From the NCBI RefSeq assembly GCF_002377905.1, contig NZ_DFQS01000019.1, positions 1 to 64,000 of the forward strand: DNA of 64,000 nucleotides. The letters are read 5' to 3'. The stretch is from Psychrobacter sp. UBA3483 (lineage in GTDB: Bacteria > Pseudomonadota > Gammaproteobacteria > Pseudomonadales > Moraxellaceae). Under the pieces are notes generated by a model that worked only from the letters and a program-made list of their open reading frames with translations, did no database searches and was not told the DNA's origin. Numbering within the stretch: position 1 is the first letter of the stretch; each line of letters begins with the position of its first letter. Both the position numbers and the translations under genes were made by a program. This document shows positions 9,205 through 18,466 of the stretch, in pieces.

Positions 9205-10482
9205 TTACAAAACTTTTTCTTCAAGTTTAGTAACCAGTAGCTGGGTGATTTTCAGATTGTCAGTCGCGATAATCTCAAAACGATAGTTGGCATATTCGAT
9301 GGTATCGGTTTTTTTAGGAATTTTGCGCAGCATGTACATCATAAAGCCGCTGATGGTTTCATAATTTTGACTGCGTGGTAAATTGACAATATCGAGCGCT
9401 CGAACCACATCTTCGATGGGCGTCATACCATCGATAAGCCAAGAGTTATCGGTGCGCTGTACGATAGGCTGCTCCTCAACGGTCACCAGCTCTCCCATGA
9501 CAATACTCATCACATCACGCAGGGTAATGACGCCAACCACCAAGCCATATTCATTGACGATAACGGCAAAATCAGCGCCGGTCGATTTAAACATCTCCAA
9601 CACTTCGAACAAAGACAAGGTATCAGGGACAAATAACGCCGGTTTTAACAGCGCTTTGTCAGTTAGGCTCACTTCTTGCTGATTCAGCACTAAGGCTAAA
9701 AAGCTGCGCGATTCTACATAGCCGATAATCTGCTCTAAATCGTCTTCCTCGCAGACCAAAAACTTATTATGTGGCTGGGCAATCATGACCTCAACCACTT
9801 CTTCGGTGCTGGTTTTGCTATCAAAATAAACGATATGCTCGCGGGGATTCATGACCGAAGTAACGGTACGCTCTTGCATCTCAAAGATATTTTCAATCAG
9901 ATGATGTTCTTGTTTTTTGATTACCCCAGCTTCCGCGCCCGCATCCATCACCGCATAAATGTCTTCTGGCGTCATATCATCTTGGCGCGTGGTTGAGATA
10001 CCAAAAAACTCAAAAATGAGGTTCGCTGCGCCATCGAAGATCCAAATGACTGGTTTGAAAATAAATGTCAGCGCAATCATAGGGCGTACCAGTCGCACCG
10101 CAAAGACTTCTGCATTAGACATCGCCAAACGTCTTGGCATCAAATCGGCAAGTAGGGAAAATAAGCTGGTAATCACGACAAATGAGATAATCGATGACAC
10201 CGCTTCATTCTTGACTAGCAGTTGTAAATACGGGCTAATCGCCGACTCACCAACCGCACCTGCTGAAATGGCGACGGCATTAAGCACAACTTGCACCACC
10301 GTAATAAATCCACCGGGATTTTCTTGCATATGCAGCACATCAAGGGCGCGGACTTCGCCTTCTTTGGCCATGATTTGTAGCTTAATCTTGCGGCCAGCAG
10401 CGATAGCAATTTCTGCCCCAGAAACAAAGGCACTCAAAGCCAGTAATAATAAAAGAAAGATACTAGCGGTTAGCAAACTCAT
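9205..10482 (-). CDS. CNNM/CBS-domain membrane protein (CorC/HlyC, UPF0053 family)
   Basis: Inner-membrane protein with a DUF21/CNNM transmembrane domain (about residues 1-190, three or four helices), two CBS motifs (about 205-330) and a C-terminal CorC_HlyC domain (about 340-425). Such proteins bind nucleotides through the CBS pair and have been linked to Mg2+/Co2+ efflux or haemolysin annotations; the substrate here cannot be told. The 425-aa length matches the family. It is monocistronic, converging on yggS. Confidence 0.85.
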   Translation of the reverse strand: MSLLTASIFLLLLLALSAFVSGAEIAIAAGRKIKLQIMAKEGEVRALDVLHMQENPGGFITVVQVVLNAVAISAGAVGESAISPYLQLLVKNEAVSSIISFVVITSLFSLLADLMPRRLAMSNAEVFAVRLVRPMIALTFIFKPVIWIFDGAANLIFEFFGISTTRQDDMTPEDIYAVMDAGAEAGVIKKQEHHLIENIFEMQERTVTSVMNPREHIVYFDSKTSTEEVVEVMIAQPHNKFLVCEEDDLEQIIGYVESRSFLALVLNQQEVSLTDKALLKPALFVPDTLSLFEVLEMFKSTGADFAVIVNEYGLVVGVITLRDVMSIVMGELVTVEEQPIVQRTDNSWLIDGMTPIEDVVRALDIVNLPRSQNYETISGFMMYMLRKIPKKTDTIEYANYRFEIIATDNLKITQLLVTKLEEKVL

Positions 10483-10611
10483 GACGGACTCGGATAACGA
10501 TAGGTAGGGTAGTTAAATTGAAAGTTATAGTAGAAATAAGGGAAAGTAGAAAACTTGGTTTAATTACTACGCTAAAGGTTTATATAAAGAAAAACTTTTA
10601 GCAATAAAAAC

Positions 10612-10637
10612 AAAAAAGCTGGGTAAATACCCAGCTT
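10612..10637 (-). terminator. terminator of nadE
   Basis: Stem AAGCTGGGTA (10616-10625) / TACCCAGCTT (10628-10637). Read on the minus strand it is followed by six U then a further U-rich run, so it terminates nadE transcription. Confidence 0.85.
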
Positions 10638-10779
10638 ATTATAAAACATTTTGATTATATTATATCGAATTATATAAAAACGTAAAGTTAATCAACCTTT
10701 TAGCCTTTATTAAAACAGCAATTAAGGCAAAAGACACACACATCTAAAAGGCTGCAATAGTGAATTTTATAGTCGACGC

Positions 10780-12483
10780 TTAACCTTTTATCGACCATTT
10801 ATTGACTAAAGGAAAACGACGTTCGCGGCCAAAGGCTTTATGGCTGATTTTAGTCCCAATCGGAGCTTGGGCGCGTTTAAATTCGCTATTATCAACCATT
10901 TTAATCACCTTAGCGACCAAATCGGCATCAAAACCTTTATCGACAATATCTTGATAGCCCATATCTTCGTCGATATACGACATCAAAATACCATCTAGCA
11001 CATCATAGTCAGGCAAGCTATCTTGGTCTTCTTGATCAGGACGTAGCTCAGCCGAAGGCGGACGTATAATCACGCGCTCAGGAATAACTGGCGTGTCTTC
11101 TAAACGGTTGCGATAGCTTGCCAGTTTATAAACCTGGGTTTTATAAACGTCTTTTAGCACGTCAAAACCACCCGCCATATCGCCGTATAACGTTGAATAA
11201 CCAACCGCTAGCTCTGATTTGTTACCCGTGGTGATAACCAAATGCCCGAACTTATTAGACAAGGCCATCAGTACCACACCGCGTGCGCGCGCTTGGATGT
11301 TCTCTTCGGTAGTATCAGCAGGTGATTTGTTAAATAACGGCGCCAAGGTATGGCGGATACCTTCAACGGCATCAAAAATCGGGCAAACCGTATAAGAAAC
11401 GTTTAAGCGGCGGGCTTGCGCTTGGGCGTCTTCTAAGCTGATTTGAGAGGTATATTCGTACGGCATCATCACCGCATAGACTTTATCAGCGCCGAGCGCA
11501 TCGACAGCGATACACAAGGTTAACGCTGAGTCGATACCGCCTGACAAGCCAACGATAATACCAGTAAAGCCCGATAGATTGACGTAATCACGCAGACCAA
11601 CGACCAACGCTTGGTACATCTCTGACTCGCGGCTTAATGACAGCGGCGCTTTTATTTGTGTATCAAATTTTGCGGTCTTGACGTCAAATGTTGCTAGCAG
11701 CAGCTGATTCATAAAGCGCGACGCTTCGTGAGCAACGCTGCCGTCGGCTTGAATGGCCATAGAGCCGCCATCAAATACCAAGTCATCTTGTCCGCCAACG
11801 GCATTTAGATAAATAATTGGCAAATTATTTTCACGGCTACGTTTGGCGAGCATGGTTTTGCGATTGTCTTGTTTTTCAATCTCAAACGGTGAGGCGTTTA
11901 AGCAGGCCACAAGGTCAGCGCCTTGCTTTTTAAGCTCAGCAATCGGACCTTTTTCCCACAAGTCTTCGCAGATAAGTAGACCAATGGTGATGCCTTTATA
12001 GTCGAATAAAACTTGATTGCGACCTTTATCAAAATAACGGCGCTCATCAAAGACGCCATAATTTGGCAAAATTTGTTTATGATAAAAGCCTTTTTGATGA
12101 CCGTTATGCAAAATCGCCGCCGAGTTAAAAGTGCCATGATGGTCGACATGCGGGTAGCCCACAATCATCACGATATCATCAATATCACTCAAGCTTGATA
12201 GGGCGCTTTTGACACGGCCAGATAGGCTCGGACGTAGCAGCAAGTCTTGCGGAGGATAGCCTAACAAGGCAAGCTCTGGGAAAATGATGACATCAGCGCC
12301 TTGCTCACGGGCTTGTAGGGCAAGGGCGCGCATTTTTTCAGCATTAGCGGTGATATCACCGACTAAAAAATGCGATTGCGCTAACGCAAAAGTGACGCTG
12401 TCTTGCGATTTAGAGGCCGTATTGGCATCATTTGACGAATTAAGGTTGGGATTATCAGTATCTTTGGTGGTGTCTTTTGACAT
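10780..12483 (-). CDS. nadE: glutamine-dependent NAD+ synthetase
   Basis: Final step of NAD synthesis: deamido-NAD + ATP + glutamine to NAD. The N-terminal nitrilase-type glutaminase domain carries the triad Glu70 (FPELALLGYPP), Lys136 and Cys172 (ICEDLWE). The C-terminal synthetase domain has the PP-loop SGGIDS at 314-319 and closes with the usual KRAQAPIGTKIS region. At 567 aa it is the two-domain bacterial form. The start at 12483 is preferred over a frame to 12549 because AGGA lies nine bases upstream and the first ~28 residues are already a disordered leader. Monocistronic with its own terminator. Confidence 0.95.
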   Translation of the reverse strand: MSKDTTKDTDNPNLNSSNDANTASKSQDSVTFALAQSHFLVGDITANAEKMRALALQAREQGADVIIFPELALLGYPPQDLLLRPSLSGRVKSALSSLSDIDDIVMIVGYPHVDHHGTFNSAAILHNGHQKGFYHKQILPNYGVFDERRYFDKGRNQVLFDYKGITIGLLICEDLWEKGPIAELKKQGADLVACLNASPFEIEKQDNRKTMLAKRSRENNLPIIYLNAVGGQDDLVFDGGSMAIQADGSVAHEASRFMNQLLLATFDVKTAKFDTQIKAPLSLSRESEMYQALVVGLRDYVNLSGFTGIIVGLSGGIDSALTLCIAVDALGADKVYAVMMPYEYTSQISLEDAQAQARRLNVSYTVCPIFDAVEGIRHTLAPLFNKSPADTTEENIQARARGVVLMALSNKFGHLVITTGNKSELAVGYSTLYGDMAGGFDVLKDVYKTQVYKLASYRNRLEDTPVIPERVIIRPPSAELRPDQEDQDSLPDYDVLDGILMSYIDEDMGYQDIVDKGFDADLVAKVIKMVDNSEFKRAQAPIGTKISHKAFGRERRFPLVNKWSIKG

Positions 12484-13411
12484 TGTTATTGTTCCTATCA
12501 ATAGGTTGTGTAAATGTGGTAAATCCAGCTTGGTTTCAAATAAAACCAAAGCAAAATAGGTTATAAAAGTAATGCAAAATATAAGTCTTTATTCATGCAC
12601 TCAAATCGTGACTCTTGAATAGAAAGTCTATGCTGAGCGCAGCAGGATAGTCATTAATGCAATGAATATCAGTCATGCTAAAATATGCAGCGCTGCTCTA
12701 AAGGCGAGTGCTTAACACCGTTTAGAGTAGAGTAATCAATAAAGGTTGTCAGAAATAAGGTTAAAAATGCTAGGGCTGAGTTTGCTACAAATCAATAAAA
12801 GCAAATTCCCTTAACAGCATTTAAATGTGCAAATTAATCCCTTTAGTATAACATCAATTGTCTGCACAAATAGAACTGCGCAGTGATTTAGCGCGCAAGT
12901 TATTACCGCAGAAGTCACTAACGAGCAGATAAATGAGTATTGTTTTATGGCAATAATTTTGTTTAAACATTTTTGACAGTACTTCTCAATATTCGGGTTT
13001 GCAGCGTGCAGCTAAATGTAAGTAAAGATTACAACATAGCCTTATTTATTTGGCAGGCTTTGAGGCATAATAAGCCGTTGTCATGATTGGGTTTACTCCT
13101 CTAAATATAGAGAAATGGCAAGTTAAGAGTTATTTAATGAATCACAGTTATTTTTATAGTTGAATACTGTTTTTATAGCCAAATAAGATGTTTATAACCG
13201 CACTCTATGGTACGGTAGCGCTATTATTAGAGTTGTTTTTCACCATTATTTTGCCCAACTTATTCACCAAATATCTTGCAAAACTTACAACGCAAAACAC
13301 TCGCTAATGGATATAGATGATGGACATGGTCTGTGATTTTTATCCACCTATTTATAAACGTTACAGCAGAGCCAAATTGGCCGTATGCTGCCCGCTCTTG
13401 GTTTATACGCT
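12484..13411. other. long non-coding gap between nadE and the AI-2E permease gene
   Basis: About 930 bp with stops in all frames and no recognisable tRNA, 6S, RNase P or other RNA gene. It is AT-rich, and must contain the divergent promoters of its two neighbours. A TTGACA hexamer near 12973 lacks a good -10 box at the right distance. A short direct repeat TTTTTATAG occurs twice near 13150-13180. Otherwise I see nothing in it. Confidence 0.4.
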
Positions 13412-14566
13412 ATGATCGAAAACTGGACAAAAGAATTTATTATTCAGCGCTTATTGGCCATTACCTTGCTGGTGGTGCTGATTGTATTGTGCTTTCAAGT
13501 CGTACAGTTTTTTATTGTACCGGCGCTGTGGGCCGCGATTTTAGCGTACGTCACTTTTCCTATTTATAATTTTTTTCACCAGCGCGTTCGTTTTAGCTCG
13601 AATTTTAGCGCCGCTATTATGACGGTCAGCATCACCCTTATGATAGGTCTACCGATTGTCGCTGGTGTCTTTATCTTGCAGCAAGAAGCGTTAAGCCTGA
13701 TTAGTAATTTGATTTATCGTATCAAGGTTGGCTATTTGGATGTACCAGACTCTATTAAGGATTTGCCAATCATCGGTCAGCAAGTCAAAGATATGTTATG
13801 GCGCATTAATAAGAACCCTGAAGGCACGTTAGAGGCTTTTCGTCTGTGGGTACAGTCGCATTTGTATTATGGCAAAGTCGCGTTTGACGTCGTATTTAGT
13901 GGTTTGGCTAAGCTTGGTATGGCGCTGATGACGCTGTTTTTCTTTTATCGCGATGGCACAAGTTTGGTACGTCAAATCCGCCAGGCATTACGCAATATCA
14001 TCGGCAATCGCATCGATGGTTATATTGATTCGGTCGGTACAACCACGCGCGCGGTGGTATACGGCATTGGTTTGACCGCATTGGCGCAGGCATTGATTGC
14101 GGGTATTGGTTACTATTTCGCTGGTGCGCCAAGTCCTATTTTGCTGACCATTGTCACTTTTATCATTGCTTTAATCCCCTTTGGTACGCCATTTGTTTGG
14201 GGCGGGGTATCGGTTTGGTTATTAAGCCAAGGTCATACTGTAGAAGGGATTGGTTTGGCGCTTTGGGGCATATTGGTTATTAGCTGGGTTGATAATCTTA
14301 TTCGTCCTATCGTCATCAGTGGTGCGACCAAAATTCCTTTTATTATTATTTTTATTGGGGTGTTGGGTGGTCTGACGGCGTTTGGTTTTGTTGGGCTATT
14401 CATCGGCCCTGTGGTATTGGCAATTGGCCTTGCGGTATGGCGTGAATGGATATCGCAGCATAAGAATGATTTATTTGCACAGCACGAAGATATGCTCGCT
14501 GACGCTCAGCTGCAACCAAAAGTTAAGGTAGAAAACAAAGACGAAAATATCGTTTCTACGGATTAG
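13412..14566 (+). CDS. AI-2E family (PerM-type) membrane transporter
   Basis: Polytopic inner-membrane protein of the AI-2E transporter / PerM family. It has paired helices at the N terminus, a soluble loop (about residues 90-140), then five or six helices including the conserved GIGLTALAQALIAGIGYY and the NLIRPIVISG motif near the end. Family members export small molecules or act as Na+/H+ antiporters, so substrate is open. The start at 13412 (MIENWTKEF) is preferred because the N-terminal helix then begins at a normal distance; a 13385 frame adds nine residues. The C terminus is a charged tail. pdxB follows 95 bp downstream. Confidence 0.85.
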   Translation: MIENWTKEFIIQRLLAITLLVVLIVLCFQVVQFFIVPALWAAILAYVTFPIYNFFHQRVRFSSNFSAAIMTVSITLMIGLPIVAGVFILQQEALSLISNLIYRIKVGYLDVPDSIKDLPIIGQQVKDMLWRINKNPEGTLEAFRLWVQSHLYYGKVAFDVVFSGLAKLGMALMTLFFFYRDGTSLVRQIRQALRNIIGNRIDGYIDSVGTTTRAVVYGIGLTALAQALIAGIGYYFAGAPSPILLTIVTFIIALIPFGTPFVWGGVSVWLLSQGHTVEGIGLALWGILVISWVDNLIRPIVISGATKIPFIIIFIGVLGGLTAFGFVGLFIGPVVLAIGLAVWREWISQHKNDLFAQHEDMLADAQLQPKVKVENKDENIVSTD

Positions 14567-14661
14567 CGGCATCTTTAATTTAAGCAGCAATTTATAAAAA
14601 ATACACCTTGCTAATCCAGTAACCATTGATAATAAACCTTTATAAATAAGGATCTTTAAAA

Positions 14662-15813
14662 ATGCCACATGCGACCGCTGCACATAATGAAGCTATGCGT
14701 CCTCTAACTATCGTTGCTGATAGCAATATCGCTAGCCTTGATGAGTTTTTTAACGCGTCGACGCTTGGGCAAGATAATAAACGATTAGTGAATATTATTA
14801 GCGTTGCTGGCCGTGCTATCAATGCCCAGTTGCTCGCAGAGTTGCAACCTGATGTGCTATTGATACGTTCGGTGACGCCAGTGAGCGCGGCGCTATTGGC
14901 AGATAACAACAGCGTTCAGTTTGTTGGTTCGGCGACGATTGGTACCGACCATGTCGATCAAGCCTATTTGGCAGCGCGTAATATAACCTTTGCTAATGCT
15001 GCTGGTTGTAGTAAGCACTCGGTTGCGCAGTATGTATTGAGCGCTATTTTAACTTTACGTCCGCAGTATTGGCAGCAATCGCCGCCAGTGACATTAGTGA
15101 CGTTGGGCATTATCGGACTGGGTAATATTGGCAGCACGCTTGCGGAGTACGCTCGTGATTTAGGCTGGCAAGTATTGGGTTACGATCCGCTATTGCCTGC
15201 ATCGAACATCAATAACGCCAGCTTTGAGCAAGTATTGAGCCAAAGTCATGTGATTAGCTTGCATGTGCCGTTAACCGATAAAAAACATGACACTAATCCT
15301 AATGGTAGCGACTATCCAACTCGTCATTTAATCGATAAAGAAGCGTTAGCTGCGATGCCAGTAGATACTATGTTAATTAATAGCGCGCGCGGGCCGGTCA
15401 TTAATGCCGATGATTTGCAAGCAGATATTGCCTGTACCGGACGCCAAGTGGTACTCGATGTGTTTGAGCATGAGCCTAAAATAGCAGAAAGCTTATTATC
15501 CAAACTTGCGATTGCTACTCCTCATATTGCCGGCTACACGTTAGAAGGTAAGCTACGCGGTACGCAAATGGTTTATGATGCGCTTTGTGAAAAATTAGCA
15601 GTGACCCCTGTGCAAACCATGCATAAATTACTGCCGCTCAATATGTTTTTATGGTCTGAATTAAAGGCGCATCCAGATAGACTGGTAAAATTTTATGACA
15701 TCATGGCAGATGATGTGGCACTGCGAGATAAAGTAACGGACGGACAAATACATGGTGCTGATTTTGATCAATTGCGCCGAGATTATCATTTACGCCGTGA
15801 ATGGCAGTCGTAA
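14662..15813 (+). CDS. pdxB: 4-phosphoerythronate dehydrogenase PdxB
   Basis: D-2-hydroxyacid dehydrogenase family enzyme that oxidises 4-phosphoerythronate in the DXP-dependent pyridoxal 5'-phosphate pathway. The Rossmann motif GLGNIGS, the substrate-side VGSATIGTDHVD and NAAGCSKHSVAQYV blocks, the INSARGPVIN strand and the catalytic-His region CAxPHIAGY-like TPHIAGYTLEGK are all visible. The C-terminal dimerisation segment of PdxB is present, and 383 aa is normal. AAGGA sits ten bases before the ATG. YggS earlier in the window is also PLP-related, but the two are not linked. Confidence 0.93.
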   Translation: MPHATAAHNEAMRPLTIVADSNIASLDEFFNASTLGQDNKRLVNIISVAGRAINAQLLAELQPDVLLIRSVTPVSAALLADNNSVQFVGSATIGTDHVDQAYLAARNITFANAAGCSKHSVAQYVLSAILTLRPQYWQQSPPVTLVTLGIIGLGNIGSTLAEYARDLGWQVLGYDPLLPASNINNASFEQVLSQSHVISLHVPLTDKKHDTNPNGSDYPTRHLIDKEALAAMPVDTMLINSARGPVINADDLQADIACTGRQVVLDVFEHEPKIAESLLSKLAIATPHIAGYTLEGKLRGTQMVYDALCEKLAVTPVQTMHKLLPLNMFLWSELKAHPDRLVKFYDIMADDVALRDKVTDGQIHGADFDQLRRDYHLRREWQS

Positions 15814-15914
15814 AAGCTAGGTGTTTTTAAAAGCCAGACATTTATAAAAGTTAGTTGGTCTTACACGCTAAAACACCACTTCAAAACCCATTTCTTAAAT
15901 TGCAGTAAATAATA

Positions 15915-16940
15915 ATGACTCAAGCAAGTAATCCTTTCTCTACACCCAGTTATGCGCCAACGATGACGCTATCAATGGCACAAAAACGTGCGCAATTTAT
16001 CAGTGCTATTCGGCAGTTTTTTGCCAGTCGTCACGTGCTTGAAGTGCAGACACCGTTGTTGTCGCAAGCAGGTAACACCGATACCTTTTTGCAGTCGGTC
16101 GCCGCGAAGGTTACTTATCAAGATAAACCTTATACCTATTATCTGCATACGTCGCCTGAGTTTGCCATGAAGCGCCTACTTGCCAGCTGGCAGGTGCCTA
16201 TTTATCAGATTTGTCCGGTATTTCGTGATAATGAGATAGGCGTGCGCCACAATATTGAATTTACTATGCTCGAGTGGTATCAGCCGAACTATAGCCTAGA
16301 CGATATGGGCGCTGAATTGGGTGAGCTGTTGGAGGCGCTTTACGGTTATCCGATTGTGCTGAGTCATTATCGTTACGTCGATGCCTTTATGGATTTTGTG
16401 GGTATCCATCCATTGACGGCGAGTCTTACCGCGCTACAAGCGGTGGCAGAAGACAAAGGTTTGACAGGATTTGATTTTAACCGTGCAGAAAATAATGCAA
16501 ACAATAACGAAGAAGATATTCGTCAAAGTTGGTTAGATTTATTGTTTAGTCATGCCGTCGAGCCAAATTTGGGGCACGATTTGCCGACGTTGATTATAGA
16601 ATATCCGCCAGCAACGGCAGCATTGGCGAAAACGGCTATCGATAAAGACGGTAATACAGTCGCCAAGCGCTTTGAGCTTTATATTAACGGTATTGAAATT
16701 GCCAATGCTTACGATGAGTTGGCAGACGGGCAGGCGTTAAGAGCGCGATTTGAGCGTGATAATCAATTGCGCAAGCAGCATAATCTGCCACAAATGCCAA
16801 TCGATGAGCATTTATTAGCAGCATCTGATGACTTAATACCTTGTAGCGGTATCGCCGTCGGTATTGATAGGTTGCTGATGGTCATCACAGGCGCTAGCAG
16901 CTTAGAGAACGTCATTCCATTTCCAAGTGGCCTAGCTTAG
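15915..16940 (+). CDS. epmA: elongation factor P--(R)-beta-lysine ligase EpmA (GenX/PoxA)
   Basis: Class II lysyl-tRNA-synthetase-like enzyme lacking the anticodon domain; it attaches (R)-beta-lysine to elongation factor P, relieving ribosome stalling at polyprolines. Visible class II motifs: motif 2 around VFRDNEIGVRHNIEFTMLEW and motif 3 SGIAVGIDRLLM near the C terminus. Length 341 aa versus about 325 in E. coli. It follows pdxB by about 100 bp and ends at a strong terminator. Its partner epmB and the efp gene are not in this window. Confidence 0.93.
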   Translation: MTQASNPFSTPSYAPTMTLSMAQKRAQFISAIRQFFASRHVLEVQTPLLSQAGNTDTFLQSVAAKVTYQDKPYTYYLHTSPEFAMKRLLASWQVPIYQICPVFRDNEIGVRHNIEFTMLEWYQPNYSLDDMGAELGELLEALYGYPIVLSHYRYVDAFMDFVGIHPLTASLTALQAVAEDKGLTGFDFNRAENNANNNEEDIRQSWLDLLFSHAVEPNLGHDLPTLIIEYPPATAALAKTAIDKDGNTVAKRFELYINGIEIANAYDELADGQALRARFERDNQLRKQHNLPQMPIDEHLLAASDDLIPCSGIAVGIDRLLMVITGASSLENVIPFPSGLA

Positions 16941-16992
16941 TTACTCTTTGATATCGTTTGACGTAACCGTTAATTTTTAAATAATCCATAAG

Positions 16993-17028
16993 AAAAGCGC
17001 GTAAACCATGGCTTACGCGCTTTTTTAT
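16993..17028. terminator. terminator after epmA (probably bidirectional)
   Basis: Stem AAGCGCGTAA (16995-17004) / TTACGCGCTT (17013-17022) with an 8-base loop and a T-run on the plus strand; A residues upstream allow weaker use by the convergent SDR gene. Confidence 0.85.
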
Positions 17029-17085
17029 TTCTGTGATTTTAACAATGCTTCAAAGCTACATATTATTTATTATAGCTTTTATTTA

Positions 17086-17724
17086 CTAAAGTTTAGCCAG
17101 CGCTGCATCGATGGCGGTCTCACCATTATGCATGCTAAAGACTTTTTTAATCGTATTGTCAGCATTAAGTACCGCTGCTAACGTCGTAGCTACATCTTCA
17201 ATAGCGTTTTCGCCCGCATTGTCATCATTAATAATGATTTTACCCGTACCAGCGCGTTCTTTTAGCGCACCTGCTTGTACAATGGTGTAATCAAGACTGC
17301 TATTTTCAACCAACCAGTGATCGGCGTAATGTTTACAGATATAGTATTCTTTTAAATCGGCAATACCAGGCTGGTTCCATTTGCTGGTATTTAAAGAAAA
17401 TACCGTGCTTAGCATTATATAGCGTTTGATACCTTTATCTTCTGTTGCCTGCATGGTTTTAACTGCGCCATGCAAATCGACTTCTAAGACATCTTTCCCA
17501 CCAGAACCAGCAACAAAATAAACCGCATCGATATCCGGTTCAATTTGCTGTTGAATGGCGTCTTTTTCAGCAGTAATATCTAAATCTAACTGACTATAAT
17601 GGTCATCACTGAATAATTTTTCATCTTGACGGGTCGTGCCAATCACTTGATGGTTGTCCGCTAATAGCTGCTTAACCAAATCTGTACCCACTCGACCGCT
17701 AGCGCCAATCACTAAAATTTTCAT
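17086..17724 (-). CDS. NAD(P)-binding SDR-like protein (atypical short-chain dehydrogenase)
   Basis: Cytoplasmic protein with an N-terminal Rossmann dinucleotide motif (ILVIGASGRVG) and the overall pattern of atypical SDR / NmrA-like NAD(P)H-binding proteins (YwnB or SDR_a5 type). A YYICKHYAD segment is in the place of the usual YxxxK. Substrate unknown; family members range from oxidoreductases to redox sensors. Two start codons are close: at 17730 AGGA abuts the ATG, whereas at 17724 it is six bases upstream, so 17724 (212 aa) is chosen. Monocistronic. Confidence 0.8.
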   Translation of the reverse strand: MKILVIGASGRVGTDLVKQLLADNHQVIGTTRQDEKLFSDDHYSQLDLDITAEKDAIQQQIEPDIDAVYFVAGSGGKDVLEVDLHGAVKTMQATEDKGIKRYIMLSTVFSLNTSKWNQPGIADLKEYYICKHYADHWLVENSSLDYTIVQAGALKERAGTGKIIINDDNAGENAIEDVATTLAAVLNADNTIKKVFSMHNGETAIDAALAKL

Positions 17725-18016
17725 CGTCATTCCTATTGTTATATGAGTTTTATATGCATTATCTTTACTTTAAAACTTGTTATTTAAAAGCAGTTGTTTA
17801 AAACTGATCGTTTTAAAAGTTGCCTATAGGGTAACAATAATGATGAGCACACTTCGTTATGAAGCGTGCCGTTTGCATAGTGTTTGGTTATGGAGTGTAT
17901 AGGGTTTGCAAGACTGGAATTTGTGAAGGTTGCTATTCATAGAGATAAGAAATTTTTTAAGAAGTTTTAAAAAGTAGGGCTTTCAAATTGATAAATAAAA
18001 GAAATGACCGCACCAA

Positions 18017-18466
18017 TTAACGCACCAAGCGATTAAGACCGTCGGCAAAGGCTTTTTTGTCACGGTCACCGTAAGGTTTCTGCCCACTCATTTCTTGCAG
18101 TTCAAGCACGCCTGTACCGCGCATGGTATCCATAAAGTCGCGCATATTGAGCTTTTGCTTGATATTGTTTTTATCATAAACCACACCGCGCGTGGTCAAA
18201 ACCATACCGCCCTTATCCAAAATGTCATTGGCCAAGGGAATATCGCTGGTAATGGCCAAATCACCTGGCTGGATTTGCTCGACGATATAATCATCGGCTT
18301 TATCAAATCCTGATGGCACCACGGTCATGACAAGCAGTGGTGATTTGCGCAATTTAATCGGCTGATTAGCGACAAATATCGCCATCGTTTGAGTACGTTC
18401 AGCCGTTTTGATGATTAAGTCTTTGGCAATCAGTGGCACCGAATCGGCATCTACCCAAATCTGCAT
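18017..18466 (-). CDS. YaiI/YqxD family protein (UPF0178, DUF188)
   Basis: Conserved cytoplasmic protein of 149 aa with a PIN-like fold, biochemical role unknown. Family blocks seen: IWVDADSVP at the N terminus, the FVANQP strand, SGFDKADDYIVE, GDLAITSDIPLAND and the VLTTRG / RDFMDTMRGTG segments. Its start codon overlaps the purK stop (TAATG), so it is translationally coupled to purK. That coupling to purine synthesis may just reflect a shared transcript. Confidence 0.9.
   Translation of the reverse strand: MQIWVDADSVPLIAKDLIIKTAERTQTMAIFVANQPIKLRKSPLLVMTVVPSGFDKADDYIVEQIQPGDLAITSDIPLANDILDKGGMVLTTRGVVYDKNNIKQKLNMRDFMDTMRGTGVLELQEMSGQKPYGDRDKKAFADGLNRLVR

Noticed and set aside
9959..10507. 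A long antisense frame (182 codons) within the CorC-like gene
   Set aside because: It is a shadow of the opposite-strand gene, which has clear DUF21 and CBS domains.
17847..17869. Hairpin GCACACTTC / GAAGCGTGC near 17850 as a terminator of purK-yaiI
   Set aside because: It has one mismatch and no T-run on either strand, and lies far from the yaiI stop.
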